A stretch of DNA of 64,000 nt, from NCBI RefSeq assembly GCF_001911425.1, contig NZ_MPPL01000001.1, positions 837,243 to 901,242 of the forward strand, read 5' to 3'. The notes beneath the pieces were generated by a model, which did no database searches, was not told where the DNA came from, and saw only the letters and a program-made list of their open reading frames with translations. Both the position numbers and the translations under genes were made by a program. Origin of the DNA: Mucilaginibacter polytrichastri. GTDB lineage: Bacteria; Bacteroidota; Bacteroidia; Sphingobacteriales; Sphingobacteriaceae. This document shows, one piece after another, positions 43,794 to 55,546 of this stretch. Numbering within the stretch: position 1 is the first letter of the stretch; each line of letters starts with the position of its first letter.

Positions 43794-45068
43794 ATGGTAG
43801 ATTTCAATAGCTTATTTATTATTGGCGGTGCACTATGCTTTATCTTAACCGGCGTTATTTTGTTTTTTTTTCGCAAACCCCAGCCCGAAGCGTATTTAAG
43901 TAAATTGCTGGGTGGGGTTTTGGTAACTGTTGGTTTATCTACAGTTAACTACATATTAATTGTAAGTGGAATGATGAAGCTGATCCCCTGGTGGTATGGT
44001 TATGGCATACCACTATATCCATTAATCCCGCCACTTGCTTATCTTTATGTAAGAGGGACTATTTATCGGGAATCCAGGCTTAAAAAACAGGACTATCTGC
44101 ATTTTATTCCCAATATGGTCTGTCTGTTAGCGATGTTGCCATTCTATTTCGCAGGCAGTGCAGAAAAGATAAAAGCGGTAAATGCCATAACTCAAAATGT
44201 CAATTATGTGTACTATTATAAAACAGGTTTAATTCCGCCTATATGGTACTTTATCTGCCGACCATTGCAAAGCCTGGTTTATCAGGTTTTGCAATGCCGG
44301 CTGGTTTATCTATTAGCTTTTAGGCCCGGCACCTTAGCTTTAAAAAAACAGCTAAACCCAAAAAAAATAACCAATTGGTTAGTGGGTTTCGTATTATTTC
44401 AGGCTGTTATTAATATTGGCGTATCAATATTAACAGTAATTGCTTGCAGTAACCTTTCCCTTCAATTCAATTTTATTGGTACAACAAAAACGCCTATGGT
44501 TTGGGAGAGTCTTTTGTTCTTTCTTTTTAGCCTTGTGTTGCTGTTTACGCCCACTATTTTGTATGGCAGCCCGCTTACATACCAGGTGGAATACAACCTT
44601 GATGATCATGATGATAATATTCATAAGGATGTTTCTCCACATGGGCCAGGTCTTGATAACCAGTTATTGGTTATGGATAGGGGCGCCGAATTTAGCCAGG
44701 AACAACTCGACGAATATAGCCGGCAGATAGAAGGCTATATCACAAGATCTGAAATATTCCGTAAGCAGGGCCTCAGTATTAATGAGCTTGCGGTTGATCT
44801 TAAATTACCATCGCGTACGCTTTCACAAGTAATTAATCAGCATTACAATCAGCGTTTTACTGATTATATTAATACCTACCGGATTGCCTATTTTAAGAAA
44901 TTAGTGGTGCATGGGGATTTCAAAGTATTAACATTAGAAAGTTTAGCCCTGGAGGCTGGCTTTTCGTCGCGAAGTACTTTTTTTTCTGCTTTTAAAAAAA
45001 GCACAGGTTTGAACCCGACGGATTATATCAATTCCTTAAAACAGGAAGCTGATAGCACGGTTGGTTAA
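43794..45068 (+). CDS. membrane-anchored AraC-family regulator
   Basis: The 424-residue protein has about six to seven membrane helices in residues 1-260 and a C-terminal AraC DNA-binding domain (about 315-420) with LSINELAVDLKLPSRTLSQVIN and LESLALEAGFSSRSTFFSAFKKSTGLNPTDYI. Such membrane AraC proteins are common in Bacteroidota, and their signals are unknown. It may control the three secreted-protein genes that follow on the same strand. Confidence 0.88.
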   Translation: MVDFNSLFIIGGALCFILTGVILFFFRKPQPEAYLSKLLGGVLVTVGLSTVNYILIVSGMMKLIPWWYGYGIPLYPLIPPLAYLYVRGTIYRESRLKKQDYLHFIPNMVCLLAMLPFYFAGSAEKIKAVNAITQNVNYVYYYKTGLIPPIWYFICRPLQSLVYQVLQCRLVYLLAFRPGTLALKKQLNPKKITNWLVGFVLFQAVINIGVSILTVIACSNLSLQFNFIGTTKTPMVWESLLFFLFSLVLLFTPTILYGSPLTYQVEYNLDDHDDNIHKDVSPHGPGLDNQLLVMDRGAEFSQEQLDEYSRQIEGYITRSEIFRKQGLSINELAVDLKLPSRTLSQVINQHYNQRFTDYINTYRIAYFKKLVVHGDFKVLTLESLALEAGFSSRSTFFSAFKKSTGLNPTDYINSLKQEADSTVG

Positions 45069-45371
45069 ATCTCCGCGTTTTCCAATACGATTTTCTAGCC
45101 AGGTTGACCCTTATGTTTGTGCGATAATGTATTGTTTTTAATAAAGTGGAATCGCATAAACCCGATGTCCGCTAGTTAATTTTATTACTCATAATTAGCT
45201 TTATTTAACCAAAAATAAAGTAAGTTGTTTTACCGTTCAAAACCGCCGCGGAAGTTGTCCTAACTTCTGAAAATAGTACATATTTACCCCTTTTACGTAG
45301 TTTATTTGATCGCCACAGGGAATACTTTTGCCACCACATCACCCTAATCCCTATGATTAATAAACTAATTA
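45069..45371. other. intergenic region upstream of secreted-protein cluster
   Basis: No gene seen. TTTATTTG (45301-45308), one mismatch from the -7 consensus, lies 63 nt upstream of the ATG at 45372. An 8-codon ATG frame (45353-45379) overlaps that start and partly repeats it (ATGATTAA), possibly a chance duplication. Confidence 0.4.
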
Positions 45372-46343
45372 ATGATTAACAAACCAACTATAGGTAACAC
45401 ATCAGGCGCTCTATCTCCCAATTATTATTGTACTAATACAAATTATTTAAGAGCAATCCCGGAAAGTATTGCTCCGATCAGTAAGCATCTTAAACTATCG
45501 AAATATATTATAGCCTCCATCTTCTTGTTTTTTTGTTTGACTACGGATACTGTTAATGCCCAAAATAATTTTGAGCATGCAATGTCCAACAAAATTGACT
45601 CTCTGTTAAAAAGAGGAGTTCCGCCGGATGGGAAGGTTGTACTTTATAGCAACTACGCCCCACTGAGTATCATGTCTCCAACCGGGTTTGGTGGTAGCGG
45701 CACCTATGTATACGGCGGCCTGGGTGGCGTTTATCCGGAGTTATATACAAAAAACAAAACTGACCTGGTTGCATTCGGCGGTTTGTCTTTCGGAGACCCG
45801 GTAAAGGCCGTCAATGTAGCCATAGGGTTAAACATGACCGATGTTCATGAATTTCGAGATTTCTCAACAAACTTAAATATCAGCCGGCAGTTACCAAGAG
45901 GAAACAGCGTTGCCATTGGTACCTTTCAATTGTTCACCAATTCGAAACAAAGTGATACAAAAGGAACAACCTTCTACCTAGTTTTTAGCCACGCCGTGCA
46001 GTGGGCACCATCTAAAACACCCGGAGCCTCGGCATTAGCCTATAGCCTTGGCATTGGCAGTGGCCGCTTTTTATACAATAGCCCGGCCGATATAAGAAGA
46101 GGTAAAGGAAAATACGCGACTGCTGTTTTCGCTAATATTTCATACGAAATCATTCGGAACGTAAATATTAATACGGAATGGTATGGCACCAACCTTGGTA
46201 TATCTGCCGGCGTAAGGCCGTTTAGAAATTCCCTTTCATTTTCCGTTGGAGCAGATAATTTAACTAAATACTCGGGCGATCATGCAAGTATGGTATTCAT
46301 GATCGGGTATCCTTTATCAGTAAAAAGATCAGCCGCAAAATAG
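45372..46343 (+). CDS. secreted protein, probable outer-membrane beta-barrel
   Basis: This 323-residue protein has an unusual N-terminus: about 43 polar residues before the hydrophobic signal core KYIIASIFLFFCLTTDTVNAQ. No internal ATG would shorten it. The mature part is rich in Gly, Asn and aromatic residues with strand-like alternation (SVAIGTFQLFTNSKQSD; ISAGVRPFRNSLSFSVGADNL), which fits an outer-membrane barrel. The family is not recognised. It heads a run of three secreted-protein genes. Confidence 0.65.
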   Translation: MINKPTIGNTSGALSPNYYCTNTNYLRAIPESIAPISKHLKLSKYIIASIFLFFCLTTDTVNAQNNFEHAMSNKIDSLLKRGVPPDGKVVLYSNYAPLSIMSPTGFGGSGTYVYGGLGGVYPELYTKNKTDLVAFGGLSFGDPVKAVNVAIGLNMTDVHEFRDFSTNLNISRQLPRGNSVAIGTFQLFTNSKQSDTKGTTFYLVFSHAVQWAPSKTPGASALAYSLGIGSGRFLYNSPADIRRGKGKYATAVFANISYEIIRNVNINTEWYGTNLGISAGVRPFRNSLSFSVGADNLTKYSGDHASMVFMIGYPLSVKRSAAK

Positions 46344-46397
46344 GTATTTAACATATTGTAATTGCAGCAATCGGTTTAATTAATATTTACAACATCT

Positions 46398-46991
46398 ATG
46401 AGAAATCCTATCACATTTTTATCCCTTATGCTAATTAGTGCAAAACTGGCTGATGCACAAAGCACACATTCTGATTGGCATGTGCCAGCCCCAATCGCGA
46501 TTAATAATTCCGACTTTAAAGCTACCCAGCAAGCCACCTCCCAAACCGCGCCCGGGTTTAATTTTATTAAACTGCAAGCATCATTTGCAGTTTTGCCTCC
46601 AATCCCCCCAGTTGAGCCCTTAAGCATCCCTGCTGATTTGACAAGGCAGACCTATCTGGAGAGTGAAAACAGCACTCGTGTTGTTCAACTGCAAGAAAAC
46701 CACCTTCAAGAAAATGCAAAAGAGGCACAAATGGTGCATCCCAGCTGCTGCTGTTGTTGCTGCTGCCGCGTTCCGATAGCTGTTCGCAAATCTGCCAATA
46801 TGCGGCCCAAAAGAAAGATTTTAGCAAGTACGCGTATCAGCCAGCATAAGGCAGGCCAACATCAGCCTTTAAAACCGATGAGTAGTAGAAACGCCATCCT
46901 AAAACCGAAAACGGTTAAACACAGGCATGTTAAACGTCGTTTAGTTAGGTATATCAGATATTGTCCGTGTACGTTCGATACCAGCTCGTAG
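46398..46991 (+). CDS. secreted poly-cysteine protein, unknown
   Basis: The 197-residue protein has a signal peptide (MRNPITFLSLMLISAKLADA), a Pro-rich stretch (VLPPIPPVEPL), then seven consecutive cysteines (C117-C123, nt 46746-46766, codons TGC TGC TGT TGT TGC TGC TGC). The last 75 residues are strongly basic (Lys/Arg/His-rich: KTVKHRHVKRRLVRYIRY) and end CPC. No family is recognised. It could bind metals or be crosslinked by disulfides; a random or frameshifted tail cannot be excluded. It starts 54 nt after the previous gene. Confidence 0.55.
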   Translation: MRNPITFLSLMLISAKLADAQSTHSDWHVPAPIAINNSDFKATQQATSQTAPGFNFIKLQASFAVLPPIPPVEPLSIPADLTRQTYLESENSTRVVQLQENHLQENAKEAQMVHPSCCCCCCCRVPIAVRKSANMRPKRKILASTRISQHKAGQHQPLKPMSSRNAILKPKTVKHRHVKRRLVRYIRYCPCTFDTSS

Positions 46992-47072
46992 GTTAATAAT
47001 TAGTCCAAAACCGATGAATAGAAACCATAATAATAAATCTTCAATAAAAGTCCTCAAATCATATCAGATAGC

Positions 47073-47912
47073 ATGAAAAGATTAATAAAAACGCAGCTTA
47101 AGCCAATTTTCATAGGGTTGATGTGTTTGGCTTGTTTTAAAACCAACGCACAGCAAAGTAAAATAAGGTTACGCTTTGAAAGCGGTAAGACATATATAAA
47201 GGAAATTGTTGTTAAATCATCAGCTCAATTGCAGAATGGGCAAATTACAGTTAGTGTTAATTCACTATCAACCGTTTCAAAAAGTTATAAGGTAGATGCT
47301 GGTATAAACGGCAATTTCAATATAACTGTTGTAATAACGAAAATAACAGACTCCATAAGTTCTGGGAAAGATCATTTCTATTTTGATTCAAATAAGCCTG
47401 TTGATTCAAGTAGCACACTGGCTTCATCTATTGCTGCTACCGTTGGCAAGCCCTACGTATTTCAGGTTGACAGCAGTGGTATGATAACTTCGGTTAACAT
47501 AGATAATCCCATACTTAATGCAGATACCGGTTTTAACCTTACAGGCTTCGAGCCGGAAGAGTTATCAGTAGGAAAGAAATTCCCATTAATATCAGACATA
47601 CGATCCTTAAAGGGCAGTAATGTAGGGCAAAAATGGATATTTCCTACGCTTACTGCCAACGGCGAGATAATGACGGAGTTTTGGCTGCTCAACCGCTCTG
47701 AAACAGCAACAACCATGGCTTTTAGTAAAACTATTAACGATCAGGCACTAAATACACATTCAACGGGTAGCTATATTGTTGATAACAATACCGGGATAAT
47801 TACAGAAAGGAAGATAAAAGACTTTACTTCTGGTTACCAAACATTTCATAACGCGTTATATTTTTCAACACGCAATTCTACAATTACAGAAAACTGCAGT
47901 ATTGTAAATTAG
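47073..47912 (+). CDS. secreted hypothetical protein (possibly DUF6263-like)
   Basis: The 279-residue protein has a signal peptide (MKRLIKTQLKPIFIGLMCLACFKTNAQ). The remainder looks all-beta, with the opening IRLRFESGKTYIKEIVVKSSAQ and a late GSYIVDNNTGIITERKIKDF block that recall DUF6263, but I cannot confirm this. It starts 81 nt after the poly-Cys gene on the same strand. Confidence 0.65.
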   Translation: MKRLIKTQLKPIFIGLMCLACFKTNAQQSKIRLRFESGKTYIKEIVVKSSAQLQNGQITVSVNSLSTVSKSYKVDAGINGNFNITVVITKITDSISSGKDHFYFDSNKPVDSSSTLASSIAATVGKPYVFQVDSSGMITSVNIDNPILNADTGFNLTGFEPEELSVGKKFPLISDIRSLKGSNVGQKWIFPTLTANGEIMTEFWLLNRSETATTMAFSKTINDQALNTHSTGSYIVDNNTGIITERKIKDFTSGYQTFHNALYFSTRNSTITENCSIVN

Positions 47913-48039
47913 GTTACGGTGTGTACAGAAAATTTATAATACTGATATGGCTTGTTAATAGAAAGACAAGAAATGAAAGCAGTAGCAGGAAAGAAAATAA
48001 AATAGCGGCACGCTCAATCTGATGTTCTTAATTTATTGT

Positions 48040-49947
48040 TTAACTTAACAGGCCACTGGTAAATTCCAGCCTTATTTTTGTCTGGAAGCTTTTAATCACG
48101 TTAAAGATTTCTTTCAGCGTTACACGTTCTATAGTAGTTAGTGTATCAACATCCATATAATTATCCGGTTCGGCATGGTCATAGATGATCTGGCTGGCCT
48201 GTTTTTTTAGACGCATATTCATTAGCAAATAATACGATTGGCTAAGTTCGTGATACTCGGCATCGGTAAAAATCCCTTTTTGCTTCAGGGCAATTAGTCT
48301 TTCGCCGGTATTAACTGCAAAGATCCTGTTCTTTAAAGCATACACCCGTACCAGGTCAACAATTGGCGACATCACTTTCTTGATATCAAATACCTCCAGT
48401 GAGCCCTTGGTAAAGGTGCGGATACTTTTGAAAAACGTAAGCGGCGGCTCATATTGAAGCGCATTTTTAGCCATATGAAAAAAGAGTTTCGTCATAGGCT
48501 GCTGCAGTTCTTCGTCCAGAAACTCATGCAGTTCGTCCATAATAGAGGTATCTCCATAAATAGAGCGGCAATCAAAAAAAGTAGAGAAATTAATAACCGT
48601 TTCCGGGATAGATTCGTCCATCCAGTATTTGTAGTTTCTTTTCCAGTGCGAGAGCGAATGTGTCCATTTGGGGTTTTGGGCCATAAAACCACCGGTACAA
48701 AAGCTGAATCCGATATGGTTTAGTTTGTCGGACACCGAAGTGGCAAAGCGAAGGAAATAATCCCGTACTTCTTCGCGGTGCTCATTGGCCTTATCCTCAT
48801 AAATAATCGCATTGTCCTGGTCTGTTTTAAAGGTTTGCTCTTTGCGGCCTTCGCTGCCCAATACCATAAATACAAATTTAGCAGGTGGCTTACCCAGTTC
48901 TTCTATTACGTTTTCTATCACTTTTTGGGCAATGGTATCGGCAATAGTGGTAATAACCTGGTTGGCTATTTGCGAGTTAACACCCCTTTGCAGCAATTGG
49001 TTAACAAATTTAGGGACAGATTCCCATTTTCGTTTCAACTCGTCATCAGAGATGGCAGATTTAACCGACTGGATAAATACGAGCGGCGATTGTGCTTGCT
49101 CGCTTAACAATTTGTTGCGACTTAAAAAGCCGATAGGCTGGTTATCTTTTTTTATGAGGAGGTAACGGGTTTTGGTACGAAACATCATCAATGCAGCTTC
49201 GTAAACAAAGGCTTCTGCATCTACGCTAACAATGCCCCGGTCCATTACAGAGCCAAGTGCATCGTTGGGGTCTTTCCGGGCAGCAATAACCTGGTCACGC
49301 AGGGTAATATCAGTTACATAGCCAATAAGTTTCCCGGTATCGTCGCTTACAAAGAGGCAGCTTACTTTGTTAATAGCCATAGATTTTGCCGCCTCAAATA
49401 TGGGCGTCTGTTGCGGGCATTTCACAATGGAACGGTATTCGATGCTTTCTATCCTCCGGGTGTAAAGCTCTTCTGCTGCAATATAATTTTCTTCGTTTGG
49501 TGCGGGGCGCTTAAAGAAATGCACAAATTCTTCGTTTTGCATCCTCTTGCCAAACTCGGCCGCGAAATATTGAAAAAACGGTTCAGAAATCTTGCAAAGC
49601 TCCCTGAACTGCTTTCTGTGCAAAAAATAAACCAACGTGCCTTTCTTGGCAATAACAGTGCGAAGCGACTGCCGCTGATTGAGTAAAACCGAGACACCGC
49701 CGTAACAAAAGCCAGGTTCATGTACCTCTGGCAGGCGTTTGTTTTTTGCGCTATCATAAAAAAAGGACTCGTATTGCCCTTTTACAATAATATCTACACC
49801 TTTTAGCTTGGTGATTTCCTGCTGGTAAATCAGTTTGTCTTTGTGGTAGGTAATATCCTGCAGATGTTCTGCCACTTCGGTCAAAAGCTCTTCCGGCAGC
49901 AAATTAAAAGGGCTTACGGTTTTTAAGTAAGCAAGATGGGCATTCAT
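48040..49947 (-). CDS. cNMP-binding / CBS / DUF294 nucleotidyltransferase
   Basis: The 635-residue protein has an N-terminal cyclic-nucleotide-binding-like domain (about 10-135), two CBS domains (about 170-285) that could bind adenine nucleotides, a DUF294 nucleotidyltransferase-like domain (about 320-440) with GSEGRKEQTFKTDQD (364-378) as its active-site motif, and a C-terminal DUF294 substrate-binding-like domain (about 470-620). It resembles the GlnD-type signal-protein uridylyltransferases in general fold. It overlaps the exonuclease gene by 4 nt (ATGA), a recurring pairing, so the two are coupled. The substrate is unknown. Confidence 0.88.
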   Translation of the reverse strand: MNAHLAYLKTVSPFNLLPEELLTEVAEHLQDITYHKDKLIYQQEITKLKGVDIIVKGQYESFFYDSAKNKRLPEVHEPGFCYGGVSVLLNQRQSLRTVIAKKGTLVYFLHRKQFRELCKISEPFFQYFAAEFGKRMQNEEFVHFFKRPAPNEENYIAAEELYTRRIESIEYRSIVKCPQQTPIFEAAKSMAINKVSCLFVSDDTGKLIGYVTDITLRDQVIAARKDPNDALGSVMDRGIVSVDAEAFVYEAALMMFRTKTRYLLIKKDNQPIGFLSRNKLLSEQAQSPLVFIQSVKSAISDDELKRKWESVPKFVNQLLQRGVNSQIANQVITTIADTIAQKVIENVIEELGKPPAKFVFMVLGSEGRKEQTFKTDQDNAIIYEDKANEHREEVRDYFLRFATSVSDKLNHIGFSFCTGGFMAQNPKWTHSLSHWKRNYKYWMDESIPETVINFSTFFDCRSIYGDTSIMDELHEFLDEELQQPMTKLFFHMAKNALQYEPPLTFFKSIRTFTKGSLEVFDIKKVMSPIVDLVRVYALKNRIFAVNTGERLIALKQKGIFTDAEYHELSQSYYLLMNMRLKKQASQIIYDHAEPDNYMDVDTLTTIERVTLKEIFNVIKSFQTKIRLEFTSGLLS

Positions 49948-50672
49948 AAATAAGCCGTATAAATAATTAAAGAACTTACCAAAGCAAGGAGGAGCAAGGG
50001 TGAAAAGTAGTTTCGTTTGTTGTGGGTGGGGTCACGCCATTTATCAGCAGCTTTATTTTGTTGAATAATATTACCGGAAGTTAGTTCGCCGCGGCTTTTC
50101 ATTTCAAAAAAGCAGGCTGCTGTGGCTTCGGCATCTACCAGGGCATTATGCTGGTTATTCAATTCATGATAGAAAAGAAAGGTATATAATTCGCCAAGGT
50201 GTAATTGCCTGCCGGTATAGTTATTGGTCAGGTTTCCGGATGCCAACATAGTACAAAAAATGGGGAGATGCTCCAGCGGATTTGCCAGCCCGGCACGAAA
50301 AAAGGCTGCGCCAAGTACATAATAATCCAGCTTGATAAAATGCCCGATAACCAATGGTTGATAGGTTTCCAGGTCTTTTGCTAGTATATCCAGCACATCG
50401 ATGTCCTTTTCCCCGTTTGCTGATAAAAAGTCTGTAGTTAAATGATGCACCGCAATAGCGGCTTCGGTAATGTGAAAGTGATCGTTCCTGATATAGCGGT
50501 TCTCTTTTTTGATCTCCTTTCGCTGGTCGTCATAAATAGTCCAGGAAACCTGTATAGGTTGCGGCCAGTTCCCTTCTTCAGAATAGGGGAGCGACCAGTT
50601 CAACGGCAGGCCCGAGGCTTCGGTATCGATGAACAGTAAATATTTATTTCCGGTTATAACGTTTTGCGGCAT
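49944..50672 (-). CDS. DEDD 3'-5' exonuclease with C-terminal membrane helix
   Basis: The 242-residue protein has the DnaQ-type DEDD motifs: D16/E18 (LFIDTEASGLP), a middle Asp in VIGHFIKLDYYVLG, and a late HNALVDAEATAACF. Unusually, the last 25 residues are one hydrophobic helix (FSPLLLLALVSSLIIYTAYL), which could tether it to the inner membrane. It is upstream of, and overlaps, the DUF294 gene. Confidence 0.87.
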   Translation of the reverse strand: MPQNVITGNKYLLFIDTEASGLPLNWSLPYSEEGNWPQPIQVSWTIYDDQRKEIKKENRYIRNDHFHITEAAIAVHHLTTDFLSANGEKDIDVLDILAKDLETYQPLVIGHFIKLDYYVLGAAFFRAGLANPLEHLPIFCTMLASGNLTNNYTGRQLHLGELYTFLFYHELNNQHNALVDAEATAACFFEMKSRGELTSGNIIQQNKAADKWRDPTHNKRNYFSPLLLLALVSSLIIYTAYL

Positions 50673-50751
50673 GGGCTTAACAGATGCGTTAAGTTAGAAA
50701 AAAATAATTGTGCATCCAATTTTTAAACAAGCACATATGGGTAAGTATAGT

Positions 50752-51156
50752 TTACCCAGCCGCATTATCCGGCTCTGCATCGTCTTTCGGTTCCCAAAGT
50801 TCAATAATGTTGCCTTCCGGATCGAGCACATGCACAAACTTGCCATAGTCGTATTCTGCAATCTCATCAACAATAATTACGTTGTCCTTTTTTAGTTCAT
50901 CCAGTAGCGCAACGAGGTTTTCTACCCGGTAATTAATCATAAATGGCTTGGCCGAAGGGTTGAAATATTTGGTATCCTGCGGAAACGTGCACCAGGATGT
51001 GGAACCTTCTTTCGACGGATCATCTGCCTGCCGCCACTCAAAAGTTGTTCCATAATTACTGGTAACCAACCCAAGGTTTTTAGCGTACCATTCGTTCATA
51101 TTTTGCGGGTTTTCGCATTTAAAGAATACTCCGCCAATGCCCGTTACTTTTTTCAT
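50752..51156 (-). CDS. VOC-family (glyoxalase-like) protein
   Basis: The 134-residue protein has the vicinal-oxygen-chelate fold: VFFKCENPQNMNEWYAKNLGL, FEWRQADD, and the C-terminal FVHVLDPEGNIIELWEP with a metal-binding Glu. Members include dioxygenases, glyoxalase I and antibiotic-binding proteins. The substrate is unknown. Confidence 0.87.
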   Translation of the reverse strand: MKKVTGIGGVFFKCENPQNMNEWYAKNLGLVTSNYGTTFEWRQADDPSKEGSTSWCTFPQDTKYFNPSAKPFMINYRVENLVALLDELKKDNVIIVDEIAEYDYGKFVHVLDPEGNIIELWEPKDDAEPDNAAG

Positions 51157-53858
<2,702 letters not shown>

Positions 53859-53905
53859 ACTATTTCCTATTCGACTATCTACTAGAAAGCGATAGACGAT
53901 TAATA

Positions 53906-53959
53906 TTACTTTATACAACAAAAGGCACCGTTAATGGTGCCTTTTGTTGTATAAAGTAA
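53906..53959 (+). terminator. katG hairpin terminator
   Basis: The 24-nt arms starting TTACTTTATACAACAAAAGG pair perfectly around GTTAAT. Confidence 0.88.
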
Positions 53960-53996
53960 ATCATAAAGTAATTTTATTGTAAAGAGATAATTTTAT

Positions 53997-54025
53997 TTTA
54001 TTTAAACATCAGATGTTTAAATAAA
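53997..54025. promoter_or_regulatory. perfect palindromic operator of FadR-type regulator
   Basis: TTTATTTAAACAT and ATGTTTAAATAAA form a perfect 13-bp inverted repeat around CAG. It lies just upstream of the -7 box at 54031, covering where the -33 element should be, as expected for autorepression by the GntR/FadR-type regulator at 54057. Confidence 0.75.
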
Positions 54026-54030
54026 GATCG

Positions 54031-54038
54031 TATGTTTG
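54031..54038 (+). promoter_or_regulatory. -7 promoter box for FadR-type operon
   Basis: TATGTTTG matches TAnnTTTG exactly, 18 nt upstream of the ATG. The palindrome at 53997-54025 overlaps the expected -33 position. Confidence 0.6.
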
Positions 54039-54056
54039 TATCGCTAATTCAAACTT

Positions 54057-54707
54057 ATGAATAGGGAAAAACTTTCAGATCTGGTTGCAGCCAAAATAAA
54101 GCTGGACATCAAACAAAAAAAGTATCAGGCAGGGGAGAAGATCCCGGCCGAGCCGGAACTTATGAATATATATAGTGTAGGCCGCTCTTCCATTCGTGAA
54201 GCTATAAAGAGCTTGGCAATGGCCGGTGTATTGCAGGTAAAGCAGGGTGATGGTACTTATGTTAATGAGCAAACAGATGAGTTACCTATAGAACAGCAAT
54301 TGAAAAACGCCAGTTTTGAGGAGATCAATAGCGTGCGCAGGTTGCTGGAAGCAGAGATCGTAAAACTGGCCGCAGAACTATATACTCTTGATGACCTTAC
54401 CGAAATGGAAAAACATCTGGCCGACAGGAAACAAGCCATATTAACGGAAGACCGTGCTGCCTGCGCCAATGCCGATATTGCTTTCCACATGGCTATTGCC
54501 AAAGCTTGTGGCAATGGTGTGCTGGCAGCTTTATATCAAAATTTCACCCAAACTATCCGCACATTTTTTTCGCAACGCGAAGTGCAGGGCATTAATCATT
54601 TTGCCATGAGCCACCATTTGCACGAGGATCTTTTAATGGCCATCAAGGGCAGGAAAAAAAAGCAGGCGGTAGAGATCATTACCTATATTTTGAATAATAA
54701 TTATTAA
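54057..54707 (+). CDS. GntR-family (FadR subfamily) transcriptional regulator
   Basis: The 216-residue protein has a winged helix (1-72; EKIPAEPELMNIYSVGRSSIREAIKSLAMAGVLQVKQGDGTYV) and an FCD ligand domain (about 85-210) with likely metal-binding His in AFHMAIAKACGN and HHLHEDLLMAI. Members sense organic acids or related metabolites. A perfect palindrome upstream suggests it represses its own operon with the TauE-like exporter. Confidence 0.9.
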   Translation: MNREKLSDLVAAKIKLDIKQKKYQAGEKIPAEPELMNIYSVGRSSIREAIKSLAMAGVLQVKQGDGTYVNEQTDELPIEQQLKNASFEEINSVRRLLEAEIVKLAAELYTLDDLTEMEKHLADRKQAILTEDRAACANADIAFHMAIAKACGNGVLAALYQNFTQTIRTFFSQREVQGINHFAMSHHLHEDLLMAIKGRKKKQAVEIITYILNNNY

Positions 54708-54712
54708 TTATC

Positions 54713-55546
54713 ATGACTATTTTAACATTCACTTTATTATTACTGGCCGGTGCTTATTTGGCTGGTTTAGTGGGGTCGCTTACAGGTTTGGGCGGCGGCG
54801 TGGTTATTATACCACTATTAACACTTGTGTTTCATGTAGATATCCGTTATGCTATTGGTGCAGCGTTGCTGGCCTCTATTGCCAATTCATCGGGTGCTGC
54901 CAGCGCTTATGTTAAGGAGGGGATCACTAATATCAGGCTGGGCATGTTTCTGGAAATTGCCACCACGGTAGGGGCAGTGGTAGGTGCGCTTATTGCCGTA
55001 TACACCCCTACTAATACCATTGCTATTTTGTTTGGTAGTATCCTGCTGTTTTCGGCAGCCATGACGTTGCGTAAAAAGAATCAGGAAGCATTGCTGGTAG
55101 GCAGCCCTGCTGCAAATAAACTAAAGTTAAACAACAGCTATCCTACCAAAGATGGCGAAGTAAGCTACAAACTGAAAAACGTTGGTGCGGGTTTTTCTAT
55201 CATGACGGTTGCCGGTATTTTTTCGGGTTTGCTGGGCATAGGTTCGGGCGCGTTAAAAGTACTGGCTATGGACTCTACCATGCACATCCCATTTAAAGTA
55301 AGCACAACCACCAGCAATTTTATGATAGGGGTAACAGCCGCCGCCAGTGCGGTGGTTTACCTGCAAAGGGGTTATATGGATGCATGTATTGCCTTCCCAG
55401 TGGTGCTGGGCGTATTGTGCGGTGCCTTTACCGGCTCAAAGCTTTTACCACGCATAGATGCCAAAGTGTTAAAATACATTTTCTGTACAGCTATTGCATT
55501 TGTAGCGGTAGAGATGATTTACAATGGTTACAATCACAAATTTTAA
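54713..55546 (+). CDS. TauE/SafE-family sulfite/anion exporter
   Basis: The 277-residue protein has about eight membrane helices in two repeats, each with the family motif (LTGLGGGVVIIPLLTL and SGLLGIGSGALKVLAM). TauE/SafE proteins export sulfite, sulfonates or organic anions. It lies 5 nt after the regulator and 14 nt before DUF1634, a common pairing. Confidence 0.9.
   Translation: MTILTFTLLLLAGAYLAGLVGSLTGLGGGVVIIPLLTLVFHVDIRYAIGAALLASIANSSGAASAYVKEGITNIRLGMFLEIATTVGAVVGALIAVYTPTNTIAILFGSILLFSAAMTLRKKNQEALLVGSPAANKLKLNNSYPTKDGEVSYKLKNVGAGFSIMTVAGIFSGLLGIGSGALKVLAMDSTMHIPFKVSTTTSNFMIGVTAAASAVVYLQRGYMDACIAFPVVLGVLCGAFTGSKLLPRIDAKVLKYIFCTAIAFVAVEMIYNGYNHKF

Noticed and set aside
43606..43800. 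64-codon plus-strand frame before the membrane AraC gene
   Set aside because: It overlaps the regulator start, has odd composition and no recognisable domain, so I did not call it a gene.
46567..46827. 86-codon minus-strand frame opposite the poly-Cys gene
   Set aside because: It has no signal or family pattern and lies antisense to a frame with a clear signal peptide; treated as a shadow.
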